NCBI RefSeq assembly: GCF_016805305.1
Contig: NZ_JAERQN010000007.1
Location: 186,001 to 250,000 of the forward strand
Length of the DNA: 64,000 nucleotides
DNA from: Falsiroseomonas ponticola
Lineage (GTDB): Bacteria; Pseudomonadota; Alphaproteobacteria; Acetobacterales; Acetobacteraceae
Reading direction: 5' to 3'
The translations under genes and the position numbers were made by a program. The notes beneath the pieces were generated by a model, which had not been told where the DNA came from, searched no databases, and was given only the letters and a program-made list of their open reading frames with translations. Within the stretch, counting starts at the first letter, position 1. Each line of letters begins with the position of its first letter. This document shows, piece by piece, positions 7,691-15,395 of the stretch.

Positions 7691-8473
7691 GTGTTTCCCG
7701 ACAACGAACAGGGCGGCGCCGGGTCCGTCGAGGCCGAAGTGAAGTGGTACAATGCCCGCAAGGGCTTCGGCTTCGTCCTCGGTCCCGATGGGCAGGACGT
7801 CTTCTTCCACGCCTCGGCGCTGACCGAGGCGGGCATCGAACCGCCGGATACCGGTGACAAGTTGACGTGTGAGATCGGGACGGACCGCCAGGGTCGTCGT
7901 CTGGTCACGCGCATCTACTCCGTCACCAAGGGTGCCGGTGGTGGCGACCGTCCGGCGCGCCCGGGCGGCTTCGGCGACCGTCCCCCGCGCCGTGATTTCG
8001 GCGGCGGCGGCGGCGGCTTCGGCGACCGTCCCCCGCGCCGTGATTTCGGCGGCGGCGGCGGCGGCTTCGGCGACCGTCCCCCGCGCCGTGATTTCGGCGG
8101 CGGCGGCGGCTTCGGCGATCGTCCTCCGCGCCGTGAGTTCGGTGGCGGCGGCGGCTTCGGTGGCGGCGGCTTCGGCGGCGGCGGCGGTGGCTTCGGTGGC
8201 CCGCGCGGCGGTGGCTTCGGCGACCGTCCCCCGCGCCGCGATTCCGGCCGCGATGAGGGTGGCCCGACCTATGCCGTCAACGGCACGGTGAAGTGGTTCG
8301 ACCAGGTCCGCGGCTTCGGCTTCGTGACCCCGGATGATGGCGGCCAGGACGTGTTCCTGCATTCCTCCGTGCTGCAGCGCGCCGGCAAGGCCGATGTGCA
8401 GCAGGGCGAGAAGGTGAACCTGGACGTTCGTGACGGCCAGCGCGGCCGCCAGGCGGTCAACCTGAAGGAATAA
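7691..8473 (+). CDS. Double cold-shock-domain RNA-binding protein with Gly/Arg-rich repeat linker
   Basis: About 260 residues if started at GTG 7691; GTG 7652 is also possible and no ribosome site decides. The N-terminal cold-shock domain ('VKWYNARKGFGFV', 'DVFFHASAL') is followed by about 95 residues of GFGDRPPRRDFGGGGG-type repeats and a second cold-shock domain ('VKWFDQVRGFGFV', 'DVFLHSSVL'). Both domains retain the aromatic RNP1 and RNP2 motifs, so both should bind single-stranded RNA or DNA. The basic, glycine-rich linker resembles eukaryotic RGG regions and should be disordered. A strong terminator follows. It probably acts as an RNA chaperone. Confidence 0.85.
   Translation: MFPDNEQGGAGSVEAEVKWYNARKGFGFVLGPDGQDVFFHASALTEAGIEPPDTGDKLTCEIGTDRQGRRLVTRIYSVTKGAGGGDRPARPGGFGDRPPRRDFGGGGGGFGDRPPRRDFGGGGGGFGDRPPRRDFGGGGGFGDRPPRREFGGGGGFGGGGFGGGGGGFGGPRGGGFGDRPPRRDSGRDEGGPTYAVNGTVKWFDQVRGFGFVTPDDGGQDVFLHSSVLQRAGKADVQQGEKVNLDVRDGQRGRQAVNLKE
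7967..8246 (+). repeat. In-frame tandem repeat encoding GFGDRPPRRDFGGGGG units
   Basis: Units of 48, 48 and 45 bases starting at about 7967, 8015, 8063 and 8108 are almost identical. Glycine-only spacers follow, and a last copy starts near 8213. All lengths are multiples of three, so the frame is kept. The near identity at synonymous positions suggests recent expansion by slippage or unequal exchange. Confidence 0.85.
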
Positions 8474-8500
8474 GCCGGCGCCCCACGGCATCGGCTTTCG

Positions 8501-8531
8501 ACCCCGGTCGCGCAGGCGGCCGGGGTTTTTT
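8501..8531 (+). terminator. Rho-independent terminator of the cold-shock gene
   Basis: ACCCCGG (8501-8507) pairs with CCGGGGT (8520-8526), extended inside by CGC/GCG pairs, followed by a run of six T (8526-8531). It begins 28 bases after the TAA stop. Confidence 0.9.
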
Positions 8532-8668
8532 CATGGCCCGAAGGACGCGGTTTATGCGGATCCTCGCGTCTTTTTGCGATCCGTTAACCACTTTCGCGAT
8601 TCGTCCGGCGTCAGCGCCGCTTTTCTTTACGAACGCTTTACCAATCCGGCGCAAATGTCACACCGGTC

Positions 8669-8684
8669 CCTGGAACGTTCCAGG
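8669..8684. promoter_or_regulatory. Perfect 16-base palindrome upstream of a small gene
   Basis: CCTGGAACGTTCCAGG reads identically on both strands and ends 46 bases before the ATG at 8731. Its position in the leader makes it a good operator candidate; as RNA it could also form a short hairpin. The surrounding 8532-8668 stretch is unusually AT-rich for the window and probably holds the promoter. Confidence 0.55.
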
Positions 8685-8730
8685 ACTCCGGGGGAACCCG
8701 GCCCGGGAAAAACCCCGAAGGGAACCCGCG

Positions 8731-9132
8731 ATGAACGTGACGCCATTCCCCGGTTCCGCCGGCAGCGGCATCGGCCCCGCCCTCCGCGCCGCCCGTCGCC
8801 AGGACCTGTTCGGGGGGCTGCGGTGGCGCGACATGGCGACGCCGGAGGGCTGGAACCCTGCCCCCGCCGCCCCCTCGGCGGAGACGCCGACGCTGGTGCT
8901 GGCCCGTGCCGTGGCGGGCATCGTCGCCATCGCGGTGGAGCGCGCGCGGGAAGCGGGCGAGCTCTCGGTCCTGCGCGACCAGGTGATGCGGGTGCTGGAC
9001 CAGCCCGGCGAAGCCTCCAGCCCCGACCCGCGGGAGGCCGATGCCACGGAGCCGCCCCCCATCACCGATGCCGACCCGCAGACGGAGGTGGAGCGCCTCG
9101 CCTCCCTGATGCAGCGGCAGACGGAGCGGTAG
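8731..9132 (+). CDS. Hypothetical protein, 133 residues
   Basis: ATG start with AAGGGA about 8 bases upstream. The product has no signal peptide or membrane span. It contains a central segment 'LVLARAVAGIVAIAVERARE' predicted as helix, then 'ELSVLRDQVMRVLDQPGE' and an acidic, proline-rich tail. I recognise no family. It is monocistronic, preceded by a 200-base leader with a perfect palindrome, and converges with the racemase-like gene with one base between stops. Confidence 0.6.
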   Translation: MNVTPFPGSAGSGIGPALRAARRQDLFGGLRWRDMATPEGWNPAPAAPSAETPTLVLARAVAGIVAIAVERAREAGELSVLRDQVMRVLDQPGEASSPDPREADATEPPPITDADPQTEVERLASLMQRQTER

Positions 9133-9133
9133 C

Positions 9134-9874
9134 TCAGCCGAAGCGGCGCGGCCTCAGCCCGCCGTGGAACCAGCTGATCATGGTGTAGATGTCGTAGACC
9201 GGCAGGCCGATCTCCGCCTGCAACGCCGCCGCATAGGGCGGCATGTTCGTGCATTCCAGCACGATGGCGCCGACCTCCGGATGGCGCGCCACCAGGGCGC
9301 GGCCGGCATCCAGGATATCCTGCTCCGCCAGCGCCACATCCATGTCCACCTTCGCGGACTGGATCAGGACGCGGAAGAATTCCCGCCCGCCTTCCGTCCC
9401 CTCCAGCGGCGTGTCCAGCGGCACCCCCGCGGCTTCCAGATGCGCCGGCGTCAGCGACGCCTTGTTGACGGTGATCACGCCGACCCGCTTGCCCGGCGGC
9501 AGCGTCGCCTGCACCCAGGGCACCTGCATGAGGGAGGAGGTGGCGACCGGCACCTGCACCGCCGCCGCCAATTCGCGCTGGAAGAGGGAGAGGAAGCCGC
9601 AATTGGTGGTGATGGCCTCCGCGCCCAGATCCACCAGGTCCCGCGCCGCCTCGATGAAAGCGGGCAGCAGGCCGGGGGCGCCGTTCAGCACGACGCGCTC
9701 CGGGCTCGCCCCGCGGACCACGCGGAACAGCACGGGGAAGGGCCAGGTGGTGCCGTTGCCCATGTCGCCGGGGATGCGGGGGAAGCGCGCCTCCAGCATC
9801 AGGATACCGAGCGGCGCGCCATAGATGGATTTGCCGCCGCGGGCGATGCGGGGCGGGGGGGCAGGGGACGTCAT
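9134..9874 (-). CDS. Aspartate/glutamate racemase family protein
   Basis: 246 residues from ATG 9874; a longer frame to 10063 adds only low-complexity arginine/alanine sequence. Both cysteine motifs of the family are present: 'ITTNCGFL' in the N-terminal half and 'VLECTNMPPY' in the C-terminal half, supporting a two-cysteine acid/base mechanism. 'GDMGNGTTWPFPVLFRVVRG' near the start is typical of the uncharacterised branch of the family rather than of housekeeping MurI. Substrate is unknown; related proteins act on amino acids, hydantoins or maleate. It is cytoplasmic and transcribed alone. Confidence 0.78.
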   Translation of the reverse strand: MTSPAPPPRIARGGKSIYGAPLGILMLEARFPRIPGDMGNGTTWPFPVLFRVVRGASPERVVLNGAPGLLPAFIEAARDLVDLGAEAITTNCGFLSLFQRELAAAVQVPVATSSLMQVPWVQATLPPGKRVGVITVNKASLTPAHLEAAGVPLDTPLEGTEGGREFFRVLIQSAKVDMDVALAEQDILDAGRALVARHPEVGAIVLECTNMPPYAAALQAEIGLPVYDIYTMISWFHGGLRPRRFG

Positions 9875-10034
9875 GGGGTGGGAGGGTTGCGCGCCCAGCC
9901 CCGGCAGGCAAGCCACACGCCGTTGCGCGTTGACAAGGGTGGCGTGCAGGGCAGGGGCTGGGCGGCAGCGGCGGCGTCTTCGTGCTGGCGTGGCGCCCTG
10001 GGCCGTGGCTGCCGCCGCGACAGGCACAACGGGG

Positions 10035-10193
10035 GTTGCGCCCGATCCCGCCCTCCGGTTCATCTATGAAACCGACCGCGGCTTCCTATGGTATGATGCC
10101 GATGGCACGGGGAAGGCCTGCCACTCCGCCGTCATTGCCCAGTTCGTCGGTCATCCCGCCCTGACGGCCGCGGATATCGAGTTCATTGCCTGA
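10035..10193 (+). pseudogene. Remnant of an RTX/hemolysin-type calcium-binding C-terminus
   Basis: The last about 52 codons before the TGA at 10191-10193 read 'RFIYETDRGFLWYDADGTG' and 'AVIAQFVGHPALTAADIEFI'. This matches the C-terminal block of type I-secreted hemolysin-like proteins (FxYD..G.LWYDADG..LTAADF). No GGxGxDxLx nonapeptide repeats or proper start lie upstream; the open frame before it is low-complexity. It is best read as the decayed end of a deleted RTX gene. Confidence 0.5.
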
Positions 10194-10216
10194 GGCGCCT
10201 CGGGCCGGGAGTCAGC

Positions 10217-11212
10217 ATGAACATCAGTCGTCGCCTTCTCGCCCCCTTCCTCGCGCTGCTGGGATGCGCCGCGGCCCCGGCGATGGCGCAGGAAGCGCCC
10301 TGGCCCAACCGGCCGATCGAATTCCTGGCCGGATTCCCGAACGGGTCGGGCGTGGACATCTACCAGCGCCGCCTGGCCGGGCCGCTGAGCCGGGCGCTCG
10401 GCCAGCCGGTGGTGGTGAACAACCGCGTCGGCGCGGGCGGCAACATCGCCAGCGACGTGGTCGCCAAGGCGCGGCCCGATGGCTACCTGATCCTGTTCGG
10501 CACGGCCGGCACGCATGCCATCAACCAGACGCTCTACCGGCGCCTGCCCTTCAACGTCATGACGGATTTCACGCCGATCGCGCATCTCGGCGATGTGCCG
10601 AACATCATGATCACCAGCATCGAGCGGCGGCCGAACTACCGCACCTGCCAGGACGTGATCGCGGATGCCCGGGCCAGGCCCGGGGCGCTGAACTACCCGA
10701 GCACGGGCAACGGTGCCTCCACGCATCTCGCGGGCGCGCTGTTCGCCGCGCGGGCGGGGCTCGATGTGGTGCATGTGCCCTTCCCGGGCCAGCCGGGGGC
10801 CGTGACCTCGCTGCTCGGCGGGCAGACCGACTATTTCTTCAACCAGGTCGGCCCGGCCATGGGGATGATCCAGCAGGGCGCGGTGCGGGGCATCGGCGTC
10901 ACGACGCGGACGCGGATCGCGGCGCTGCCGGATGTGCCGACGATCGCGGAGGCCTGCGGCCTGCCGGATTTCGAGAGCACGACCTGGTACGGCGTCTTCG
11001 GCCCGCCCGGCCTGCCGGAGGCGATCACCCGGCGCCTCAACGAGGAGATCGTGAAGATCATCGAGGAGCCGGAATTCCGGCGCTGGCTGATCGACACCCA
11101 GGGCATCGACCCGCCGACGGTGCGCACCCCCGCCGAGTTCCGCGCGGTGCAGGAGCGTGACGTGGCGCGCTGGGCGCAGGTGGTGCGCGACGCGCGGGCG
11201 ACGGTGGACTGA
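10217..11212 (+). CDS. Tripartite tricarboxylate transporter substrate-binding protein (Bug/TctC family)
   Basis: 331 residues with a Sec signal peptide ending 'PAMAQ' near residue 25. It has the Bug hallmarks 'WPNRPIEFLAGFPNGSGVDIY', 'VVVNNRVGAGGNIASDVVAK', 'GYLILFGTAGTHAINQTLY', 'MTDFTPIAHLG' and 'VPTIAEACGLPDFEST'. Such proteins capture carboxylates or related organic solutes in the periplasm for TctA/TctB permeases. No permease is linked, as is usual for this greatly expanded family. GGGAG precedes the ATG at suitable distance. The ligand is not predictable. Confidence 0.88.
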   Translation: MNISRRLLAPFLALLGCAAAPAMAQEAPWPNRPIEFLAGFPNGSGVDIYQRRLAGPLSRALGQPVVVNNRVGAGGNIASDVVAKARPDGYLILFGTAGTHAINQTLYRRLPFNVMTDFTPIAHLGDVPNIMITSIERRPNYRTCQDVIADARARPGALNYPSTGNGASTHLAGALFAARAGLDVVHVPFPGQPGAVTSLLGGQTDYFFNQVGPAMGMIQQGAVRGIGVTTRTRIAALPDVPTIAEACGLPDFESTTWYGVFGPPGLPEAITRRLNEEIVKIIEEPEFRRWLIDTQGIDPPTVRTPAEFRAVQERDVARWAQVVRDARATVD

Positions 11213-11218
11213 GCAGCC

Positions 11219-11242
11219 GGCGGGGGCGATGCCGCCCCCGCC
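11219..11242. terminator. Perfect GC hairpin between converging genes
   Basis: GGCGGGGGCG (11219-11228) pairs with CGCCCCCGCC (11233-11242) around an ATGC tetraloop, just after the Bug gene stop and before the stop of the leftward PhnD-like gene. It lacks a U-run on either strand but could serve both. Confidence 0.55.
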
Positions 11243-11250
11243 TGGCGCCG

Positions 11251-12219
11251 TCAGTTGCGGCGGCGGCGCTCCGCGGCCTCGTCGCGGCGCATCTGCAGGA
11301 ACAGCTCGTATTCCTCGTGCCGCGCCGGCACCCAGCCGATGACGTTGCCGCGCTCCACCGCGCGATGGATCTCCGGCGCCGCGCTGGGCAGCGCCAGGTG
11401 GAAGGCCACCATGTCGTCCTTGAAAGCCTGCGGCGTGTCCTTGCGAACGACGATGGGGCCGTTCTCGATCGGGCCGCTGCGCCAGATGATGCGAATGTCG
11501 CGCATGTTGATCATGCCCTTCTCCGCCGTGGCGCGCAGCATGCCGCGGTTGAAGCCATCCTCCGCATTGCCGACGCCAGACGCCCAGGTGACGCCGGCAT
11601 CGAATTGCCGGCCCATGACGGCGACGATTGCCTGTTCATGCCCGCCGGCGAAGCCGGTGCGGCCGAAGAAGCTTTCGGGATTCACCCCGGCCTGGCGCAG
11701 GGCGGCGCGGGGGATCAGGAAGCCGCTGGCGCTGTTCGGGTCCGCCCAGGCCATGGACCGGCCGCGCATCTGTTCCAGGCTGGTGATGCCGCTATCGGCG
11801 CGGGTGTACATCACCGCGATGTAGCTGGTGCTGCCATCCGCTTCCTGCGTCTTCAGGATGGGCTCCACATTGCCGTTGGATTCCATCCAGGACGCCGCAT
11901 AGGCCGCGGGGGACATGCTGGCGATCTCGATATGCCGGCCGGCGAAGGCCTGCACCACGCCGCCATAGTCGCTGGCCTGGAACAGGCGGACGGGGACGCC
12001 GAAGGTCTCCTCGATCAGCCGGGCATAGCCGCCGTAGCGGCCGATGCGGTCGGCCTCGTTCTCACCCCCCAGCACGCCGATGCGCAGCGTGCTGATCTGC
12101 TGCGCCCAGGCGCGGCGGCCGCGTTCCGGCATCGGGACCGGGGTGGCGGGGGTCTGCGCCGCGGCGGCGAAGGGCGCGACCAGCCCGGCGGCAAGGAGGG
12201 AGCGGCGGGGGAATGGCAT
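11251..12219 (-). CDS. Phosphate/phosphite/phosphonate-type ABC substrate-binding protein (PhnD family)
   Basis: 322 residues from ATG 12219 with leader 'RRSLLAAGLVAPFAAAA'. Features of the PhnD family: 'LRIGVLGGENEADRI', 'DYGGVVQAFAGRHIEIASMSPAAYA', 'SITSLEQMRGR'-type and 'PNSASGFLIPRAALRQAG' segments, then 'NGPIVVRKDTPQAFKDDMVAFH'. PhnD proteins normally bind phosphonates or phosphite with PhnC and PhnE, neither of which is near. It lies 77 bases downstream of an allantoinase-like gene on the same strand and may be co-transcribed. The true ligand could be unrelated to phosphorus. Confidence 0.82.
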   Translation of the reverse strand: MPFPRRSLLAAGLVAPFAAAAQTPATPVPMPERGRRAWAQQISTLRIGVLGGENEADRIGRYGGYARLIEETFGVPVRLFQASDYGGVVQAFAGRHIEIASMSPAAYAASWMESNGNVEPILKTQEADGSTSYIAVMYTRADSGITSLEQMRGRSMAWADPNSASGFLIPRAALRQAGVNPESFFGRTGFAGGHEQAIVAVMGRQFDAGVTWASGVGNAEDGFNRGMLRATAEKGMINMRDIRIIWRSGPIENGPIVVRKDTPQAFKDDMVAFHLALPSAAPEIHRAVERGNVIGWVPARHEEYELFLQMRRDEAAERRRRN

Positions 12220-12296
12220 GGCGGGCGGCTCCGGCTGCAATGACGGTTCGTTCACCATATTGCGACACCAGCGCCATCGCGCCAGGGCGGAATCCG

Positions 12297-13736
12297 CTAC
12301 CAGGAATAGGAATCCTTCCGCAGGATGGCCTTGGTCGTGGCAGCGACGTTCCGGGGCTCCGGCTTCGGCATCACGGGCTTTTCCATCCGCCCCCAGCCCG
12401 GCGCGTCCCGCACCACGCCGTCCTGCATCACGATCCGCCCGCGGACGATGGTGGCGACCGGCGCGCCCACCGTCTCCATCCCCTCGAAGGGCGTGAAGCG
12501 GCTGCGTTCGCTGTGCAGCTCCGCACCCCGGATGATGCCGCGCTGTCCCGGATCGACGATGGCGATATCCGCATCCGCGCCGGGCTGGATGACGCCCTTG
12601 CGGGGATAGAGGCCGAAGGCCTTGGCCGGCGCGGCGCCCGCCATGCGGACATACTGCTCCATCGTCATCCGCCCCTCATGCACGAAGGTCAGCATGAGGC
12701 GCATGGAGGTCTCGACGCCCGGGAAGCCGCAGGCATTGTCCCAGAAGCTCGGGCGCTGCTTCTCCTCCATGGCGTGGGGCGCGTGGTCGGTGCCGAGGAT
12801 GTCGATGGTGCCGTCCAGCAGCGCCTGCAGGATGGGTTCGCGCTGCCGCCCCTCCCGGATCGGCGGGTTGAGGCGGCCGATGCGGGCGGCGTCGCCCGTC
12901 AGGTCCTCCGCCGCGATCAGCACGTATTGCGGGCAGGTCTCGACCGTCATCGGCACGCCGCGCGCCTTGGCGTCCCGGATGATGGGGATGCTGCGCATGC
13001 AGCTTTCATGGACGATGTGGATGCGCGCGCCGGTCCACTCCGAGAGGGTGATGGAGCGGTTGAGGCTTTCCAGCGCCGCCACGTCGCTGCGCGCCGCGAG
13101 ATGCGCGAAGGCATCGTCGCGGCCCGCCGCCTTCATCCGGTTCTCCCGCCAGAAGAGGATGGGGGAGTTCTCCGCGTGGATGGAGCAGCGCAGGCCGAGC
13201 TCCGCCAGGATCTCGAACCCCTCCAGCACCGCGCCGTCATTGGGAGCGGGGTTGTTGCCGGTGGTGTTGCCGTAGAACAGCTTGAAGCCGATGACCCCGG
13301 CCTCCGCCAGCGCCGGCAGATGGTCGAGCGAGCGTTCGTCGAGGATGCCGTAGAGGCCGTAGTTCACGATGGCCTGGCGCTCCGCCGCCTCCCGCTTCGC
13401 GTGGAAGGCTTCGACCGTCGCGATGGCGGGCTCGGTATTCGGCATGTCGAAGACGGTGGTGACGCCGCCGGCGGCCGCGGCGCGGGTGCCGGTGCGCCAA
13501 TCCTCCTTCTGCTCCATGCCGGGTTCGCGGATATGCGTGTGCACGTCGATGGCGCCGGGGATGACGAATCGGCCCGTGGCATCGACCGTCGTCGTCGCCT
13601 TGGGGGCGAAGGCGGGGTGGCCCACGAAGGCGATGACGCCGTCCTTGACCGCGACGTCGGCGGCGAAGCGCCCCGTCTCGTTCACCACCGTGCCGCCGGT
13701 GATCAGCAGATCCGCGATGAAGCCGTCCTGCGGCAT
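12297..13736 (-). CDS. Dihydroorotase/allantoinase-like cyclic amidohydrolase
   Basis: 479 residues, the size of allantoinases and dihydropyrimidinases. The metal site is complete: 'DVHTHIREPG', the carboxylated-lysine segment 'GVIGFKLFYGN', 'IHAENSPIL', 'IHIVHES' and 'GTDHAPH'. It should open a cyclic amide ring (dihydroorotate, allantoin, hydantoin-like) in the cytoplasm. The distance from pyrimidine genes and the adjacent PhnD-type gene argue for a catabolic rather than biosynthetic role. A TGTCCGGATA sequence 22 bases upstream of the start resembles the palindrome seen before two transport genes in this window. Confidence 0.82.
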   Translation of the reverse strand: MPQDGFIADLLITGGTVVNETGRFAADVAVKDGVIAFVGHPAFAPKATTTVDATGRFVIPGAIDVHTHIREPGMEQKEDWRTGTRAAAAGGVTTVFDMPNTEPAIATVEAFHAKREAAERQAIVNYGLYGILDERSLDHLPALAEAGVIGFKLFYGNTTGNNPAPNDGAVLEGFEILAELGLRCSIHAENSPILFWRENRMKAAGRDDAFAHLAARSDVAALESLNRSITLSEWTGARIHIVHESCMRSIPIIRDAKARGVPMTVETCPQYVLIAAEDLTGDAARIGRLNPPIREGRQREPILQALLDGTIDILGTDHAPHAMEEKQRPSFWDNACGFPGVETSMRLMLTFVHEGRMTMEQYVRMAGAAPAKAFGLYPRKGVIQPGADADIAIVDPGQRGIIRGAELHSERSRFTPFEGMETVGAPVATIVRGRIVMQDGVVRDAPGWGRMEKPVMPKPEPRNVAATTKAILRKDSYSW

Positions 13737-13758
13737 GTGGTGTCTCCCCGTCCGTCCC

Positions 13759-13768
13759 TGTCCGGATA
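13759..13768. promoter_or_regulatory. Variant of the TGTCCGGACA palindrome upstream of the amidohydrolase
   Basis: TGTCCGGATA differs by one base from the perfect palindrome found at 21814 and 52337. It lies 22 bases before the start of the leftward cyclic amidohydrolase, in the divergent spacer shared with the ZIP gene. The match is short and could be chance. Confidence 0.25.
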
Positions 13769-13843
13769 GGGCCCGGCCGGGGTGGCGTCCAGCCGGGAAC
13801 GAAGCGCGGCGCGGCGCGCTCAGGCGGCGCGGAGGATCACGGC

Positions 13844-14596
13844 GTGGACGGGTTCTGGGCAGCCGCCTTCTGGGGCGGGTTGAGCGGGTCGGCGCTGGTG
13901 CTGGGCGCGGCCATCGCCTGGTGGGTCAAGGTCCCGGCGCGGGTGGTGGCCGCCGCCATGGCCTTCGGCAGCGGCGTGCTGATCTCCGCCTTGTCGTTCG
14001 ACCTGATGCAGGAAGCCTTCCACCAGGGCGGCTTCGCGGCGACGGCGGCGGGGTTCCTGGGTGGCGCGGCGGTCTTCACCGCGGCCAACATGCTGATCGC
14101 GGGCCATGGCGGCACGGGCCGCAAGCGGTCCGGCGACCAGCAGGCGAAGGCGGAGGAGGGCGGCAGCCTCGGCATCGCGCTCGGCGCGCTGCTGGATGGC
14201 ATCCCGGAGGCCATCGTCATCGGCGTCAGCCTGCTGGGCGGCAAGGGCGTCTCCATCGTCGCCGTGGCCGCGGTCTTCCTCTCCAACGTGCCGGAGGGGC
14301 TGTCGAGCACGGCGGGGATGAAGAAGGCCGGGCGCGGCGCGGGCTTCGTCTTCGGCGTCTGGGGCGGGATCGCGGTGGCGACGGCCGCGGCGGCCGGGTT
14401 CGGCTACCTGGCCTTCGACGGCGTCGATCCCGCCTGGATCGCGGCGGTGAACGCCATCGCGGCCGGGGCGATCCTCGCCATGATCGCCGACACCATGATC
14501 CCGGAAGCCTTCGAGACCGCGCATGACTATGCCGGGATGATCACCGTCGCCGGCTTCCTCGCCGCCTTCGCCCTGACGAAGCTCGGCGGCGAGTAG
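13844..14596 (+). CDS. ZIP-family divalent metal transporter
   Basis: 250 residues from GTG 13844, with GGAGG 8 bases upstream. About seven to eight hydrophobic spans are visible, with a variable charged loop ('RKRSGDQQAKAEEGG') near residue 95-110. ZIP motifs follow: 'LDGIPEAIVIG' (the usual HNxPEG with His replaced by Asp), 'SNVPEGLSS' and 'DTMIPEAFE'. It should move zinc or a similar cation across the inner membrane, though the altered TM4 motif may change specificity. It is divergent from the amidohydrolase and converges on the SDR gene. Confidence 0.85.
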   Translation: MDGFWAAAFWGGLSGSALVLGAAIAWWVKVPARVVAAAMAFGSGVLISALSFDLMQEAFHQGGFAATAAGFLGGAAVFTAANMLIAGHGGTGRKRSGDQQAKAEEGGSLGIALGALLDGIPEAIVIGVSLLGGKGVSIVAVAAVFLSNVPEGLSSTAGMKKAGRGAGFVFGVWGGIAVATAAAAGFGYLAFDGVDPAWIAAVNAIAAGAILAMIADTMIPEAFETAHDYAGMITVAGFLAAFALTKLGGE

Positions 14597-14603
14597 CGCC
14601 CCC

Positions 14604-15386
14604 TCAGATCACCCAGCCGCCATCCACCGCAAGGTCCTGCCCCGTGGTCTGGCGGGAGAGGTCGGAGGCCAGGAACAGCACGGCATTCGCCACATCCTGG
14701 TCCGTGCTGATGCGCTGCAACGCGTATTCGGAAGCGTGCTTGCGGCGCGCATCCTCGATGCTGATGCCTTCCTTCCGCGCCATGGTCGCGCGCACCTGTT
14801 CGAAGCGCGGGCCTTCCACCATGCCGGGGCAGACGCAGTTGACGTTGATGTCGTAGGGGCCGAGTTCCAGCGCGGCCGATTTGGTGATGCCGCGCAGGCC
14901 CCATTTGCTGGCGGAATAGGCGCTGCGCCCGGCGCGGCCACGCAGCCCGAAGGTGCCGCCGACATTGACGATTTTTCCTCGTTTCGCCGCGATCATGCTG
15001 GGCGCGAAGGCGCGCATGGTCATGAAGCAGCCGGTGACGTTGAGGCGCAGGATCTCATCGAATTCGACGGGCGTCGTCTCCCAGAAGGTTTTCCCCAGAG
15101 GCCCGCGGCCGCCGGCGATATTCACCAGCACGTCCACGCGGCCGAACGCCGAGAGCACCGACGTGGCCATCGTGTCCACACTGGCGGGATCCATCAGGTC
15201 ACAGAAAAAAATCTCCGCGCGCCTGCCCATGGCGCGGCATTCCGCCTGCACCTCCTCGATCGCCTTGGTGTCGCGGCCGACGAGCGCGAGGTCCGCGCCA
15301 TGTTCCGCCAGCAGCCTGGTGCAGGCGGCGCCCATTCCCTTGGCGGGGCCGGTCACGACGGCCACGCGATCCTTCAGCAGCATCAC
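14604..15386 (-). CDS. Short-chain dehydrogenase/reductase with altered catalytic serine
   Basis: 260 residues. The nucleotide site 'VTGPAKGMG' (residues 11-19), 'NIAGG' (89-93), Asn116, and YSASK (Tyr157, Lys161) are all present. The catalytic Ser expected 13 residues before Tyr157 is Gly144, followed by Thr145. Classical SDRs oxidise alcohols or reduce ketones with NAD(P). Here activity may be altered or Thr145 may substitute. It is the last gene of the leftward cluster, 9 bases after the amidohydrolase stop. Its substrate is probably a product of that enzyme, by inference. Confidence 0.85.
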   Translation of the reverse strand: MMLLKDRVAVVTGPAKGMGAACTRLLAEHGADLALVGRDTKAIEEVQAECRAMGRRAEIFFCDLMDPASVDTMATSVLSAFGRVDVLVNIAGGRGPLGKTFWETTPVEFDEILRLNVTGCFMTMRAFAPSMIAAKRGKIVNVGGTFGLRGRAGRSAYSASKWGLRGITKSAALELGPYDINVNCVCPGMVEGPRFEQVRATMARKEGISIEDARRKHASEYALQRISTDQDVANAVLFLASDLSRQTTGQDLAVDGGWVI

Positions 15387-15395
15387 GGCAATCCC

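Noticed and set aside
7967..8246. Regular repeats that could be taken for a CRISPR array
   Set aside because: Units are adjacent without unique spacers and encode in-frame Gly/Arg repeats inside a cold-shock protein.
9875..10034. Open frame upstream of the RTX remnant considered as its N-terminal part
   Set aside because: It reads as Arg/Ala low-complexity sequence with no calcium-binding nonapeptides and lies in the leader region of the racemase-like gene.
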